This document shows positions 49,122 through 57,374 of a stretch of DNA of 64,000 nt, piece after piece. The notes beneath the pieces were generated by a model. The model was not told the origin of the DNA, did no database searches, and worked only from the letters and a program-made list of their open reading frames with translations. The stretch's first letter is position 1. Each line of letters starts with the position of its first letter. The translations under genes were made by a program, and so were the position numbers. Origin of the DNA: Micromonospora_H sonneratiae (lineage in GTDB: Bacteria > Actinomycetota > Actinomycetes > Mycobacteriales > Micromonosporaceae); NCBI RefSeq assembly GCF_042679305.1, contig NZ_JBHTMP010000010.1, positions 98,001-162,000 on the forward strand, read 5' to 3'.

Positions 49122-51524
49122 GTGGGCACCGCGTCGCTTTCGGGCAGTCTCGTCCTGGACCTCTCGGGTGCGCTGTCCGGGCTGCTCAACCGGTACGCCG
49201 AGGTGCTCACCGAGTACCGCCGCCGGATGACCGGGGACCCCACCGGGCTGTGCGCGGTGGCCCAGTCGTACCGGTCGATCGCCGACCAGGCGGCCGGGGT
49301 CTCCAGCGACCTGCACCGGCAACGGTCCCAGCTGGCGACGCACTGGTCCGGGGCGGCGTACGACGCGTACGGCACTGCCACCGTCCGGGTCACCACCGGG
49401 CTGGACGGCACCGAGGCCCGGCTGCGCCGGCACGCTGCCGCGCTCGACGACGCGGCCGGTGCACTACGGTCGGCGGCCAGCGGTACCGACGGCGTCATCA
49501 CCCAGTTCCGTAACTCGGCCCAACTGCTCGTCGCCTACGCCCGCGCGGTGCCGCGCAACCAGATGATGGCCCTGATCCGGCAGGCCCGCCAACTCGGTGA
49601 GCAGGCCGTGGCCGCCGTCCGGGGCCTGTACGACACCCTCGGCACCGCACTGGTCCGGGTCGCCGCCGAACTCGACGCACCCAGCGCCCAGGCCACCCCG
49701 GCCCAGATGACCGCATCGACCGAGCAGGGGCGGGCTGCCGCCCAGGCCGTACGGGCGGCGTTGGACGGCGACTCCTCGCCGGACGGGTTCCGGCAGGCGA
49801 TGGCCCAACTCGGTACGGTCACCGACCGGCTGCGCAGCAGCAACCCGCCGTCGGCCGCGGACAAGGCGTACCTGACCGCGTTCTACGCCGAACTCGGCGA
49901 CCGGCTGTTCGACCTGCCCGGCTACATCAACGCGTCGGAACACCGCTACCAGACCAGCCTGTTCGGGCTCTTCGGCGAGACCGCGCCCGGGTTCAACGCC
50001 ACCGACCGGCAGGCGATGCTCGGTACGGTCGGCAACGGCATCCTGGCCCTGTCGCAGCAGTCGGCCGACCTGCCCGCCGCCGTACGGGACCTGGTGTTCA
50101 CCCGCGCCGCCACCGAGACCAACATCGGCACCGACTCGTTCGGGTTCACCCGTGAGGTCTCCGGCGGATCGGGCCAGCCGCTGACCGGGGTGCTCGGTGG
50201 AACGGTCTACACCAACCGGCTCGACGTGCCGCAGTATGCCCAGTGGGAGGCGTTGTCGCAGTTCACCAGCGCCGCAGACCGGAACATGGTGGGCGGCGCC
50301 GACTTCTCCGCTGCGATGACCCGCCGGGTCGGCGAGATCGCCGACGTCACCCAGCGGCTCGATGACATTTCCAGACTCAAGCCCTCGGACCCGGGGTACT
50401 ACGTGTCGACCAACGACGCCGTGCTCTGGGACAAGCCGCGGGTGGACGCGACGTTGTCCTCCATGCTCGACGTGTCCACCCGCAACCACGTCGCCAATGC
50501 CACGCTGGCAGGCGACTCCGCCACGCTGAGCCACCTCAGCGGCTTCGCGTGGGCGGATGATGGTCGCGCCGCGGGCCGGGTCGTCGACTGGATCGGTGCC
50601 GGGACCGCCGATCCGACCCGACACGACCTGGCCCGCGGCGCGTACGTCGACCTCACCCAGACCATGACCGACCCGTCCGTGTACCAGCAGATGATGGCCG
50701 GGATGCGGGAGAACCCGCACTTCTCCGAGGCGGTCGCCCGAGCCACCGTGCCCAACCTCGACCTGTACGCCCAACCACTGGACGGACTGGACACCGATCC
50801 CCGGGCCGGGCACATCGGTGGCACCGACGCCCGACACATGTTGATGCTGGCCGAAACCACCCAGGGCGGGCGCGACCAGATCAGCGCGGGTGCCGACCTC
50901 TACAAGGAGTACCTGCTCCGCCAGGCCGACGCCGGGACGATCCCGATGGAACAGGCGGGCCGGTACGCCGGCAACGTCGACGGGCTCACCAACGCGGCGG
51001 CGGCCAACGCCATCTGGTACGCCAACGTCTCCGACGCCGAACAGGCCACCAGGGTGGCGCAGGAGGCGTACACCCGGCAGATGGCGATCGCCAACGCGGT
51101 CAAGGACGTGGTCGGCTTCGGCGCGGGTACGGTTCCGCAGGTCGGCTTGTTCGCCGGCTTCGCGGTCGGCCAGGCCGGCAACCTGATCACCGGAGCCATG
51201 CAGGCACCGGCCGTGGTGCACCCGACCAGCCTGCCGACCGACGTCTTCCACCATCCACAGTTCACCGGGAACGGGGCCGTGTACACGGCCGCGAGTGACC
51301 TGGCCGGGTACGAACTACGGAACGGCGGCAACGCGCCGAACGTACCGGTCGGGTCGATGCACGGCGCAGCCGCCGAGGAAGCCGTACGGTGGGCTCGCGC
51401 CGATGCCGGGCGGGCCGACTACCTGGACGCCTACAACACCGCGGCGCACTACGTGTACCTGGAGAACCTGGCCACCCAGACACGCGAGTCGATCCAGTAC
51501 GACGTGCAGGGGCGGCGACCGTAG
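49122..51524 (+). CDS. Large WXG-type protein, putative ESX effector
   Basis: An 800-residue protein with an N-terminal WXG100-like domain: QLATHWSGAAYDAYGTATVR (WSG at 75-77) followed by long helices to about 170. A middle region (~230-330) has AYLTAFYAELGDRLFDLPGY and similar helices reminiscent of large actinobacterial ESX-linked proteins (possibly the DUF6571 group; I am not sure). The C-terminal part is helical, with GFGAGTVPQVGLFAGFAVGQ followed by AGNL, a segment that could insert into a membrane, and a Tyr-rich end. No toxin motif is visible. It has the size of a secreted effector in this operon. Confidence 0.7.
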   Translation: MGTASLSGSLVLDLSGALSGLLNRYAEVLTEYRRRMTGDPTGLCAVAQSYRSIADQAAGVSSDLHRQRSQLATHWSGAAYDAYGTATVRVTTGLDGTEARLRRHAAALDDAAGALRSAASGTDGVITQFRNSAQLLVAYARAVPRNQMMALIRQARQLGEQAVAAVRGLYDTLGTALVRVAAELDAPSAQATPAQMTASTEQGRAAAQAVRAALDGDSSPDGFRQAMAQLGTVTDRLRSSNPPSAADKAYLTAFYAELGDRLFDLPGYINASEHRYQTSLFGLFGETAPGFNATDRQAMLGTVGNGILALSQQSADLPAAVRDLVFTRAATETNIGTDSFGFTREVSGGSGQPLTGVLGGTVYTNRLDVPQYAQWEALSQFTSAADRNMVGGADFSAAMTRRVGEIADVTQRLDDISRLKPSDPGYYVSTNDAVLWDKPRVDATLSSMLDVSTRNHVANATLAGDSATLSHLSGFAWADDGRAAGRVVDWIGAGTADPTRHDLARGAYVDLTQTMTDPSVYQQMMAGMRENPHFSEAVARATVPNLDLYAQPLDGLDTDPRAGHIGGTDARHMLMLAETTQGGRDQISAGADLYKEYLLRQADAGTIPMEQAGRYAGNVDGLTNAAAANAIWYANVSDAEQATRVAQEAYTRQMAIANAVKDVVGFGAGTVPQVGLFAGFAVGQAGNLITGAMQAPAVVHPTSLPTDVFHHPQFTGNGAVYTAASDLAGYELRNGGNAPNVPVGSMHGAAAEEAVRWARADAGRADYLDAYNTAAHYVYLENLATQTRESIQYDVQGRRP

Positions 51525-51542
51525 AACCGGAGGTAGGAAGGC

Positions 51543-51842
51543 ATGGAACCGGCGATCGAGGAACTGATGGCGCAGGTGCGGGAGCAGCAGCAGCGCATCG
51601 AGGACATCCAACGTTCCGTCGAGGCGATGGAAATCACCGGGTACGCCGGCAACGGTGACGTCACCGTGAAACTCAAGGGAGACGGCCGGTTCACCGACGT
51701 GTCGATCGACCCGCAGGTGCTCCGCCGGTACGACGCGCAGACCATCGGCCAACTGGTGCTGGAAGCCGTCAACAACGGGCTGGCCAAGTTGGCCGCCGCC
51801 AGTGAGGCGAAGTACGGGCCGCTGCTGACCGAGGCCGAGTAG
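51543..51842 (+). CDS. YbaB/EbfC-family protein of the ESX locus
   Basis: A 99-residue protein. An N-terminal coiled helix (IEELMAQVREQQQRIEDIQR) is followed by the YbaB core GNGDVTVKLKGDGRFTDVSI and a C-terminal helix. YbaB proteins are small DNA-binding or scaffold dimers, and YbaB-like genes (EspL-type) recur in actinobacterial ESX loci, where they are thought to help regulation or substrate stability. It overlaps eccD by 1 nt (TAGTG) and has GGAGG before its start. Confidence 0.8.
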   Translation: MEPAIEELMAQVREQQQRIEDIQRSVEAMEITGYAGNGDVTVKLKGDGRFTDVSIDPQVLRRYDAQTIGQLVLEAVNNGLAKLAAASEAKYGPLLTEAE

Positions 51843-53218
51843 TGCTCTCCACGATCGCACCCCGACGGGTGACGGTGGTGGCACCGCACTCCCGCCTGGA
51901 CGTGTCGTTGCCGGTACAGAGCACCGTGGCCGAGCTGGTGCCGCAGCTGGTCCGGTTGCTCAGCACCGACGCTGACCGGGGAGGTGGCGCAGGCTGGGAG
52001 CTGCGTCGCCTGGGTGGGCCACCGCTGGACAGCGCCGTCACGGTGACCGGTGCCGGGATCCGCGACGGCGAGGTGCTCTACCTCAGCGTCGTCGACCGGC
52101 GGGCCACCCCGATGCTCTTCGACGACGTGGTCGACGCGATCGCCAGTGCCGCCGCCGATCGGCCCGGTGTGTGGCGGGCGACGGCGTCCCGCAACGTCGG
52201 CGGTGCGGTCGGTGCACTGGCGTTCACCGCCGTCGCCGTGGCGGTGGGCTTCAGCGGGCTGTCCGCGTCGACCGTCGCGCTGCTGTCCGGGGCGCTCGCC
52301 CTGGCACTGCTGATCGCCGGTGGAGCGCTGTCCCGGGCCTTCGGTGACCGGGGGCTCGGTGCGGTGGTGACGATCGGTGGCCTGCCGGCCGCGCTGGTCG
52401 CCGGGCTCACCGTACTGGCCCCGGACGGCCAACCGGCACTGGCGTTGACCTCCGGCCGGCTGGCCCTGGCCGGCACGGCGGCCACCGTGTACGCCGCGCT
52501 GGCCGCAGTGGTGGTGGCCGAACAGCGGTTCGCGGCAGCCGCCGTCGCCGCCGCTGTCGGTGGTCTCGGTGCCTTCGCGATCCTGCTCACCGGGGCCGGG
52601 CCCGCCTCGGTCGCGGCGATCGTCTGCTGTGCGGCGGTGATGGCCAGCCCGGTGCTGCCGATGCTGGCCCTGCGGCTCGGCCGGTTGCCGCTGCCCAGCG
52701 TGCCGACCGACGTCGAGGCGTTCCGCCGGGACGAGACCCCGACGCTGGGGCCGGAGATGGTCGGTGACACCGATGCCGCCGAGCGGATCCTGACCAGTCT
52801 GTTGTGCGCGTTGGCGGCCATCGTGGCCTGCTGCGCCGGCGTGCTGCTGATCACCGGTGACCGGTGGTCGTGGGCGCTGGCCGGGCTCGCCGGTACGGTG
52901 CTGGTGCTGCGGGCCAGGGCCTACGTCGGGATCGGCCAGCGGGCGGTGCTGTTGCTGGCCGGGGCCACCTCGATACTCGGTGCCGGGGTCCGGGTGGGCC
53001 TGGCCGGGGACTCGGGTACCCGGCTGCTGCTGGCCGGACTGCTGGCCTTCGTGGGCGTGGTGTGCGCGACGTACGCGGTCCGCGCACCGGCCGGCTCGCC
53101 GTCGCCGTACTGGGGTCGGCTGCTGGACGTGGTGGAGTTCCTGGCACTGGTCAGCCTGGTTCCGGTGGCGGGCGCGGTGCTCGACGTCTACGGCGCGGTA
53201 CGCGCGTGGGGTGGCTGA
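51842..53218 (+). CDS. eccD: ESX membrane channel component EccD
   Basis: A 458-residue protein starting at GTG 51842, which overlaps the ybaB-like stop. An N-terminal ubiquitin-like domain (about 1-90: RVTVVAPHSRLDVSLPVQST, DGEVLYLSVVDR) is followed by about eleven membrane helices to the C-terminus. This is the EccD architecture: the cytosolic domain binds EccC, and two EccD copies form the pore region of each protomer. It converges on eccE, and their last codons lie in two copies of a 21-bp repeat. Confidence 0.92.
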   Translation: MLSTIAPRRVTVVAPHSRLDVSLPVQSTVAELVPQLVRLLSTDADRGGGAGWELRRLGGPPLDSAVTVTGAGIRDGEVLYLSVVDRRATPMLFDDVVDAIASAAADRPGVWRATASRNVGGAVGALAFTAVAVAVGFSGLSASTVALLSGALALALLIAGGALSRAFGDRGLGAVVTIGGLPAALVAGLTVLAPDGQPALALTSGRLALAGTAATVYAALAAVVVAEQRFAAAAVAAAVGGLGAFAILLTGAGPASVAAIVCCAAVMASPVLPMLALRLGRLPLPSVPTDVEAFRRDETPTLGPEMVGDTDAAERILTSLLCALAAIVACCAGVLLITGDRWSWALAGLAGTVLVLRARAYVGIGQRAVLLLAGATSILGAGVRVGLAGDSGTRLLLAGLLAFVGVVCATYAVRAPAGSPSPYWGRLLDVVEFLALVSLVPVAGAVLDVYGAVRAWGG

Positions 53219-53241
53219 GGCTACGGCGCGGTACGCGCGTG
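53188..53241. repeat. 21-bp direct repeat at the eccD/eccE junction
   Basis: The 21 bp at 53188-53208 (CTACGGCGCGGTACGCGCGT plus G) recur exactly at 53221-53241. The first copy encodes the last residues of EccD; the second, read on the other strand, supplies the stop (TAG) and last residues of EccE. The two genes converge with a 2-nt gap. Confidence 0.8.
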
Positions 53242-54405
53242 CGACGGTTGGGTCGGCCGGTCCGGTTGGGCCGGCTGGATCGGCCGGGTCGGCTGGGGCA
53301 GCCGCAGGCCGGCCAGTGGCAGGGTCTCCCAGGCTGCCACGGCGTGTGCGCCGTGCAGGGGCACCAGCTTTCCCCCGAATCCGGCCGTGGCCTGCCGTAC
53401 CACCTCGGCGACCGCCTCGGGAGTCGGGCCGGCGGGCACACCGAGGCGGACCAGCATTCGGGTACGGGTGCCACCGCCGCGCTGCCGGTCCAACCGCACC
53501 GAGACCGCGCTGACCAGGGCGGGTGCCTGGCCGTGCTGGCGCAGCAACCGGCCCACCTCGGTCCAGCCCCGGGGCGAGCGGCGGGGCCGGTAGCAGACCT
53601 GGTGCAGCATGCCCAGCGACCAGTAGCGCCAGTGCTCGGTGCTGGCCTCGTCCGCCCGGCGGGGGTCGACCCCGAGCGCCACGGCCCATTCGTCGCGCAG
53701 TTGGGTGCCGTCGGGCAGCGTCGCCTGGTGACCGGCGGCCCGCAGTTCGGTGGCGATGCGCAGTGCGGCCGTGCCGGTGGCCCGGACCAGGCCGGTCGGC
53801 CCGCCGCCACGGGCAGCCACGGCCCGGGACGCGTGCTCGGGGTCCATCCGGATGGCCAGCCACCGGGCCGCCTGGCCGGTGATGGGCGAGGTCCAGTCGA
53901 CGAGTTGCAGCCCGGACAGGGGCAGGTCGGGGTCGTCGTAGCCGGCCGACAGTTGGCGCACCAGATCATCGAGGTCGCCGGTGGGGTCGACCCGCAGCAG
54001 GGCACTCCAGGACCTTCCGTCGCCGGTCAGACCGGCCCGATTGCCGGCCCGGTCGGCATGCGTACGGGTTGCCAGGGCAGGCAGCACAGGCAGCGCATGC
54101 CGGGTCCGACGCCGGAAGCGGCGGCGTACCAGCGCCCACTCCGGCAACCATCGGCCCTGGACCCGTACGCCGGTGCCGGCCACGACGAGTGCGGCCAGCC
54201 CGGTGGCGGTGCCACCCACCGCGTCGAACGGGCCGCCGGCGGCGACCGCACCCAGCGCCGCCGTCTGCCACAACGCGACCTGTCCGGCGTGTACGCCCAG
54301 CCAGCGACGCCGCCCGACCGGCGGCGCCGGCAGCGGTACGGGTCCGGGGCGGACGGTCGGCTCGGACGAACTGGCCGGTTCTACGGCCGGTACGGCAGTG
54401 GGCAT
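53221..54405 (-). CDS. eccE: ESX component EccE
   Basis: A 394-residue protein. ATG 54405 (MPTAVPAVEPASS) has AGAGGAC 8 nt upstream; ATG 54429 is possible. Two closely spaced membrane helices near residues 45-90 (GQVALWQTAALGAVAAGGPF, GTATGLAALVVAGTGVRVQG) precede a soluble domain with WSALLRVDPTGDLDDLVRQL. This length, the N-terminal pair of helices and the location next to eccB and eccD fit EccE, the peripheral membrane-ring component. EccE sequences are poorly conserved, so the call depends partly on context. Confidence 0.82.
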   Translation of the reverse strand: MPTAVPAVEPASSSEPTVRPGPVPLPAPPVGRRRWLGVHAGQVALWQTAALGAVAAGGPFDAVGGTATGLAALVVAGTGVRVQGRWLPEWALVRRRFRRRTRHALPVLPALATRTHADRAGNRAGLTGDGRSWSALLRVDPTGDLDDLVRQLSAGYDDPDLPLSGLQLVDWTSPITGQAARWLAIRMDPEHASRAVAARGGGPTGLVRATGTAALRIATELRAAGHQATLPDGTQLRDEWAVALGVDPRRADEASTEHWRYWSLGMLHQVCYRPRRSPRGWTEVGRLLRQHGQAPALVSAVSVRLDRQRGGGTRTRMLVRLGVPAGPTPEAVAEVVRQATAGFGGKLVPLHGAHAVAAWETLPLAGLRLPQPTRPIQPAQPDRPTQPSHARTAP

Positions 54406-54503
54406 GGCACGGTCCTCTCGGCGACTCATTGCCGGCTGGCTATACCTTGCACCCGTATTTCTAGTGCACCGGACGGGTGCCACACCACCCGGGAGACGAT
54501 CTG

Positions 54504-55964
54504 ATGTGGACGCAGCGGGACCAGTTGCAGGCGTACCAGTTCCTGCGTCGCCGGCTCGTCTCGGCGTTGCAGGTCGGCGACGCCAACCATCCCGTGTCAC
54601 CCAGCCGGCGGCTGGTCATCGGCTGTGCCCTCGGGGCCGCCGCGGCGCTGCTGGTGACCGCCGGATTCGGCGTGTACGGGTTGTTGCGTCCCGGCGCGAA
54701 CAGCGACTGGCGCAAGCCCGGCCAGGTGGTGATCGAGAAGGAGACCGGTGCCGCGTTCGTGATGGGTTCGGACGGGCTGCTGCATCCGATGCTCAACTAC
54801 ACCTCGGCCCGGCTGTTGGCCGGTGGTGACGGCACGGCCACCCGCCAGGTGTCCCGCAAGTCCATGGCGGCGGCCCCGCGCGGGGTTCCGTTGGGCATTC
54901 CGGGGGCACCGGCCTCGTTGCCGGCGAAGGAACAACTGCTCACCCGACCGTTCACCGTCTGCGTCCAGGCGGTCCAGGGGCGGCCGGCGGGCACCCCGCC
55001 GACCACCACAGCCCTGGCCGGAGTGGCTCCGACCGGCGTACCGGTCGATTCGGGGGCGGCCCTGGTCGTGGTCGAGCCCGGCGGCATCCGGTACGCGGTG
55101 GTGGCCGGTCAGCGGCACCGGATCACCGACGCGGTGACGGCGATGGCGCTCGGGTACGACGCTGTCCGCCCGCTGCCGGTCAGCGCGGCCTGGTTGAGTG
55201 CCGTGCCGGTGGGGCCGGACCTGCGACTGATCACGGTGCCGAGGGCCGGTACCGACGGGCCGCAGGTCGGTTCCCGGAACACCCGGGTCGGGCAGGTGCT
55301 GGCCGCGACGACGGTCGGTGCGGAGGACCGCTACTACCTGGTACGCGCCGACGGCATCGTGGCCATCAGCCAGACCGAGGCGGCACTGGTGCTGAGCAAC
55401 CCGGCCAACCGGGCGGCGTACACCGGTGGACCGGCCCGTGAGGTGCCGGTGCCCGCCGTCGACCTGGCAGAGGTGGTCATCGCCGGCAACTCGGGTTCCG
55501 GTTCGGCCACCGCTTCGGAGTCCGGTACGACCACCGGCTATCCGGCCCGGTTGGCCCGACCGGTCGAGCCGGGTGACGGGGCTGCCGCCTGCACCACCCT
55601 CGACGGTGGTCGGGCCGTGGTCCGACTGGCCGGCTCGATCGGCGTACCTGCCGGGGCGCAGCCGGTCACGGCGGGCGGTGGGGCACGGGCCGACGCGGTG
55701 TACGTACCGGCGGGCCGGGCCGCGGTGGTCCGGGAGCAGCCGTCGCCACAGGCCGGCCTCGGCACCGTCTATCTCCTGACCGACCAGGGAATACGTCATC
55801 CGGTGCCGAACGGCGACGCGCTGAAGGCGCTCGGCTACGGGGCGGTACGACCGACCCCGGTGCCGGCGTCCGTGCTGGCGCTCTTCCCGACCGGCCCGGT
55901 TCTGGACCAGGCGGGTGCCCAGCGGGTCGTGCCCGTGACGACGGCGACGGGAGGGGGACAGTGA
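54504..55964 (+). CDS. eccB: ESX core component EccB
   Basis: A 486-residue protein. It opens with the hallmark MWTQRDQLQAYQFLRRRLVS, a cytosolic stretch with one following membrane helix (LVIGCALGAAAALLVTAGFG, about 38-58). A large extracytoplasmic domain of repeats follows (VIEKETGAAFVMGSDGLLHP, GIRYAVVAGQRHRITDAVTA, DRYYLVRADGIVAISQTEAA, TVYLLTDQGIRHPVPNGDAL) with two Cys residues (FTVCVQ, AACTTL) in the expected disulphide spacing. GGGAGAC precedes the ATG. It is divergent from eccE and overlaps the regulator gene by 4 nt. Confidence 0.94.
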   Translation: MWTQRDQLQAYQFLRRRLVSALQVGDANHPVSPSRRLVIGCALGAAAALLVTAGFGVYGLLRPGANSDWRKPGQVVIEKETGAAFVMGSDGLLHPMLNYTSARLLAGGDGTATRQVSRKSMAAAPRGVPLGIPGAPASLPAKEQLLTRPFTVCVQAVQGRPAGTPPTTTALAGVAPTGVPVDSGAALVVVEPGGIRYAVVAGQRHRITDAVTAMALGYDAVRPLPVSAAWLSAVPVGPDLRLITVPRAGTDGPQVGSRNTRVGQVLAATTVGAEDRYYLVRADGIVAISQTEAALVLSNPANRAAYTGGPAREVPVPAVDLAEVVIAGNSGSGSATASESGTTTGYPARLARPVEPGDGAAACTTLDGGRAVVRLAGSIGVPAGAQPVTAGGGARADAVYVPAGRAAVVREQPSPQAGLGTVYLLTDQGIRHPVPNGDALKALGYGAVRPTPVPASVLALFPTGPVLDQAGAQRVVPVTTATGGGQ

Positions 55965-56611
55965 CCGGGACGTCGACCATCGAGGTGTCGGTGGTGGAGG
56001 ATCATCCGCTCTACCGGGCCGCGCTGGTCCGGGCGCTGGGGGACGCGCCGGACGTACGGGTCAGTGTGACGGCGCGCTCGGTGGAGGAGTTCACCGCCTA
56101 TCGGCAGCCCGCTGGCGGGGTGGTGATCCTCGATCTGAAGCTGCCGGGGGTGCACGACTCGGCGGCGGTCGTCACGGTCACCGGCATGGGCCACCGGGTG
56201 CTGGTGGTCTCGGCCCACGGTGACCAGGCCGACGTGCTGGGCGCGATCGCGGCCGGTGCCCGGGGCTATCTGACCAAGGACTCGGATGCCGACGAGATCC
56301 TGCGGGCCGTACGCGAGATCGCCGCTGGCAACACGTACGTCTCGCCGACGCTGGCGTCCATCCTGTTGGACTCCGCCCGTAACCGGGGCACGGTGTACCG
56401 GGTGCCGTTGTCGGACCGGGAGCGCCAGGTGCTGTCGCTGCTGGCCGCTGGCGAACGGGACCAGGACATCGCCGACGCGCTGGCGATCAGCGTCCGTACG
56501 GTCCGCTCGCACCTGGACCGGATCCGGGAGAAGACGGGCCGGCGACGGCGGCCGGAGTTGACCCGGCTGGCCATCGAGGAGGGCATCGTCGCGCCCGCCC
56601 CGGACCGCTGA
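55961..56611 (+). CDS. LuxR-family response regulator of the ESX locus
   Basis: A 216-residue NarL-type regulator. The receiver has VVEDHPLYRAALV, phospho-acceptor Asp in VVILDLKLPGVHD, Ser in VLVVSAHGDQ and Lys in YLTKDSD. The LuxR helix-turn-helix reads LSDRERQVLSLLAAGERDQD, then IADALAISVRTVRSHLDR. It overlaps eccB by 4 nt (GTGA), so its level follows that of the secretion core. Its likely kinase is encoded at 35769, at the other end of the locus. The repeated 17-bp promoter element is a candidate target. Confidence 0.92.
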   Translation: MTGTSTIEVSVVEDHPLYRAALVRALGDAPDVRVSVTARSVEEFTAYRQPAGGVVILDLKLPGVHDSAAVVTVTGMGHRVLVVSAHGDQADVLGAIAAGARGYLTKDSDADEILRAVREIAAGNTYVSPTLASILLDSARNRGTVYRVPLSDRERQVLSLLAAGERDQDIADALAISVRTVRSHLDRIREKTGRRRRPELTRLAIEEGIVAPAPDR

Positions 56612-56682
56612 CCGGCTGTTACGTCCAGGATCGCTCGCTGTGCCGTCTCCGGGACCGGGGACGGCGGCCGGCACCGCCCGGC

Positions 56683-57297
56683 TCAGCCGGGTCGGACACC
56701 GTCGAGGACGAAGCTGACGGTACGCCGGGCGAAGTCCTCCCCGACCGGTGTCTGACGCAGGACCACCCGTACCCACACGGCCCCGGCGAGTAGGTCCACC
56801 AGCAGGGTCGGGTCGGTGTCGGGTGGGAGTTCGCCCCGGGCGGCGGCACGTTCGAAGACAGGGTTCTCCCGGGCCAGCCGGTCGGCGAAGAACGTACGTG
56901 CGGTGGCGGCGAGTTCGGGGCTGTGCGCGGCGGCGGCGAGGGCCGCGACCGCGATGTCGGCGGCGGGGGGCTTGGTCAGCAGGGCCAGGATCGCCTCGAC
57001 CAGGGCTTCCAGGTCGCCTCGCAGACTGCCGGTGTCGGGTACGTCGAACCGGAGCGTCGGTGTCCCCATCAGGGCCGCACCGAGCAGGGCCGCCTTGGAC
57101 GGCCACCACCGGTAGATCGTGGTCTTGTTGACGGTCGCGCGTTCCGCGACCGCTTCGATGGTCAGTCGTTCGTAGCCGTTCTCGGCCAGCAGGCTGAGCG
57201 CGGCGTCGAAGATCTCCCGCTGCCGGCGCGGGCCGTCGCCACGCTGCCGCTCGCGCTGCCCGGTGCCCGGTGCGCCCTTCCCGGTGCCGTCGATCAC
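56683..57297 (-). CDS. TetR/AcrR-family regulator
   Basis: A 204-residue regulator. The helix-turn-helix is RRQREIFDAALSLLAENGYE, then AVAERATVNKTTIYRWWPSK, and a C-terminal ligand domain of the TetR_C-type follows. GTG 57297 lies 6 nt after TAGGGT on the minus strand, so it may be leaderless. No divergent gene shares its promoter. The target is unknown. Confidence 0.88.
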   Translation of the reverse strand: MIDGTGKGAPGTGQRERQRGDGPRRQREIFDAALSLLAENGYERLTIEAVAERATVNKTTIYRWWPSKAALLGAALMGTPTLRFDVPDTGSLRGDLEALVEAILALLTKPPAADIAVAALAAAAHSPELAATARTFFADRLARENPVFERAAARGELPPDTDPTLLVDLLAGAVWVRVVLRQTPVGEDFARRTVSFVLDGVRPG

Positions 57298-57309
57298 CTG
57301 GTCACCCTA

Positions 57310-57350
57310 GTACTCCAGCGCCGCTCGGCTTCGAGTCGGCGCTGGAGTAC
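57310..57350 (-). terminator. Terminator of the PadR-HAAS operon
   Basis: GTACTCCAGCGCCG (57310-57323) and CGGCGCTGGAGTAC (57337-57350) make a perfect 14-bp stem with a 13-nt loop, 25 nt after the membrane-protein stop. Outer arms GATCACCTGG and CCAGGTGATC (57293-57302, 57350-57359) extend it across the TetR start codon, so it could also occlude that start. Confidence 0.75.
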
Positions 57351-57374
57351 CAGGTGATCCTTCGAGTAGTGGCG

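Noticed and set aside
47022..49433. Reverse-strand open frame of 803 codons opposite the WXG-like genes
   Set aside because: Composition is shadow-like (Arg, Gly, Val, Asp) and the forward genes have starts, ribosome binding sites and WXG features.
51449..53863. Reverse-strand open frame of 804 codons opposite ybaB and eccD
   Set aside because: EccD on the forward strand has a ubiquitin-like domain and eleven membrane helices; the reverse frame has no recognisable feature.
35769..56611. EccA chaperone ATPase within the ESX locus
   Set aside because: No AAA+ ATPase of that type is encoded in the locus; the only P-loop ATPase is EccC.
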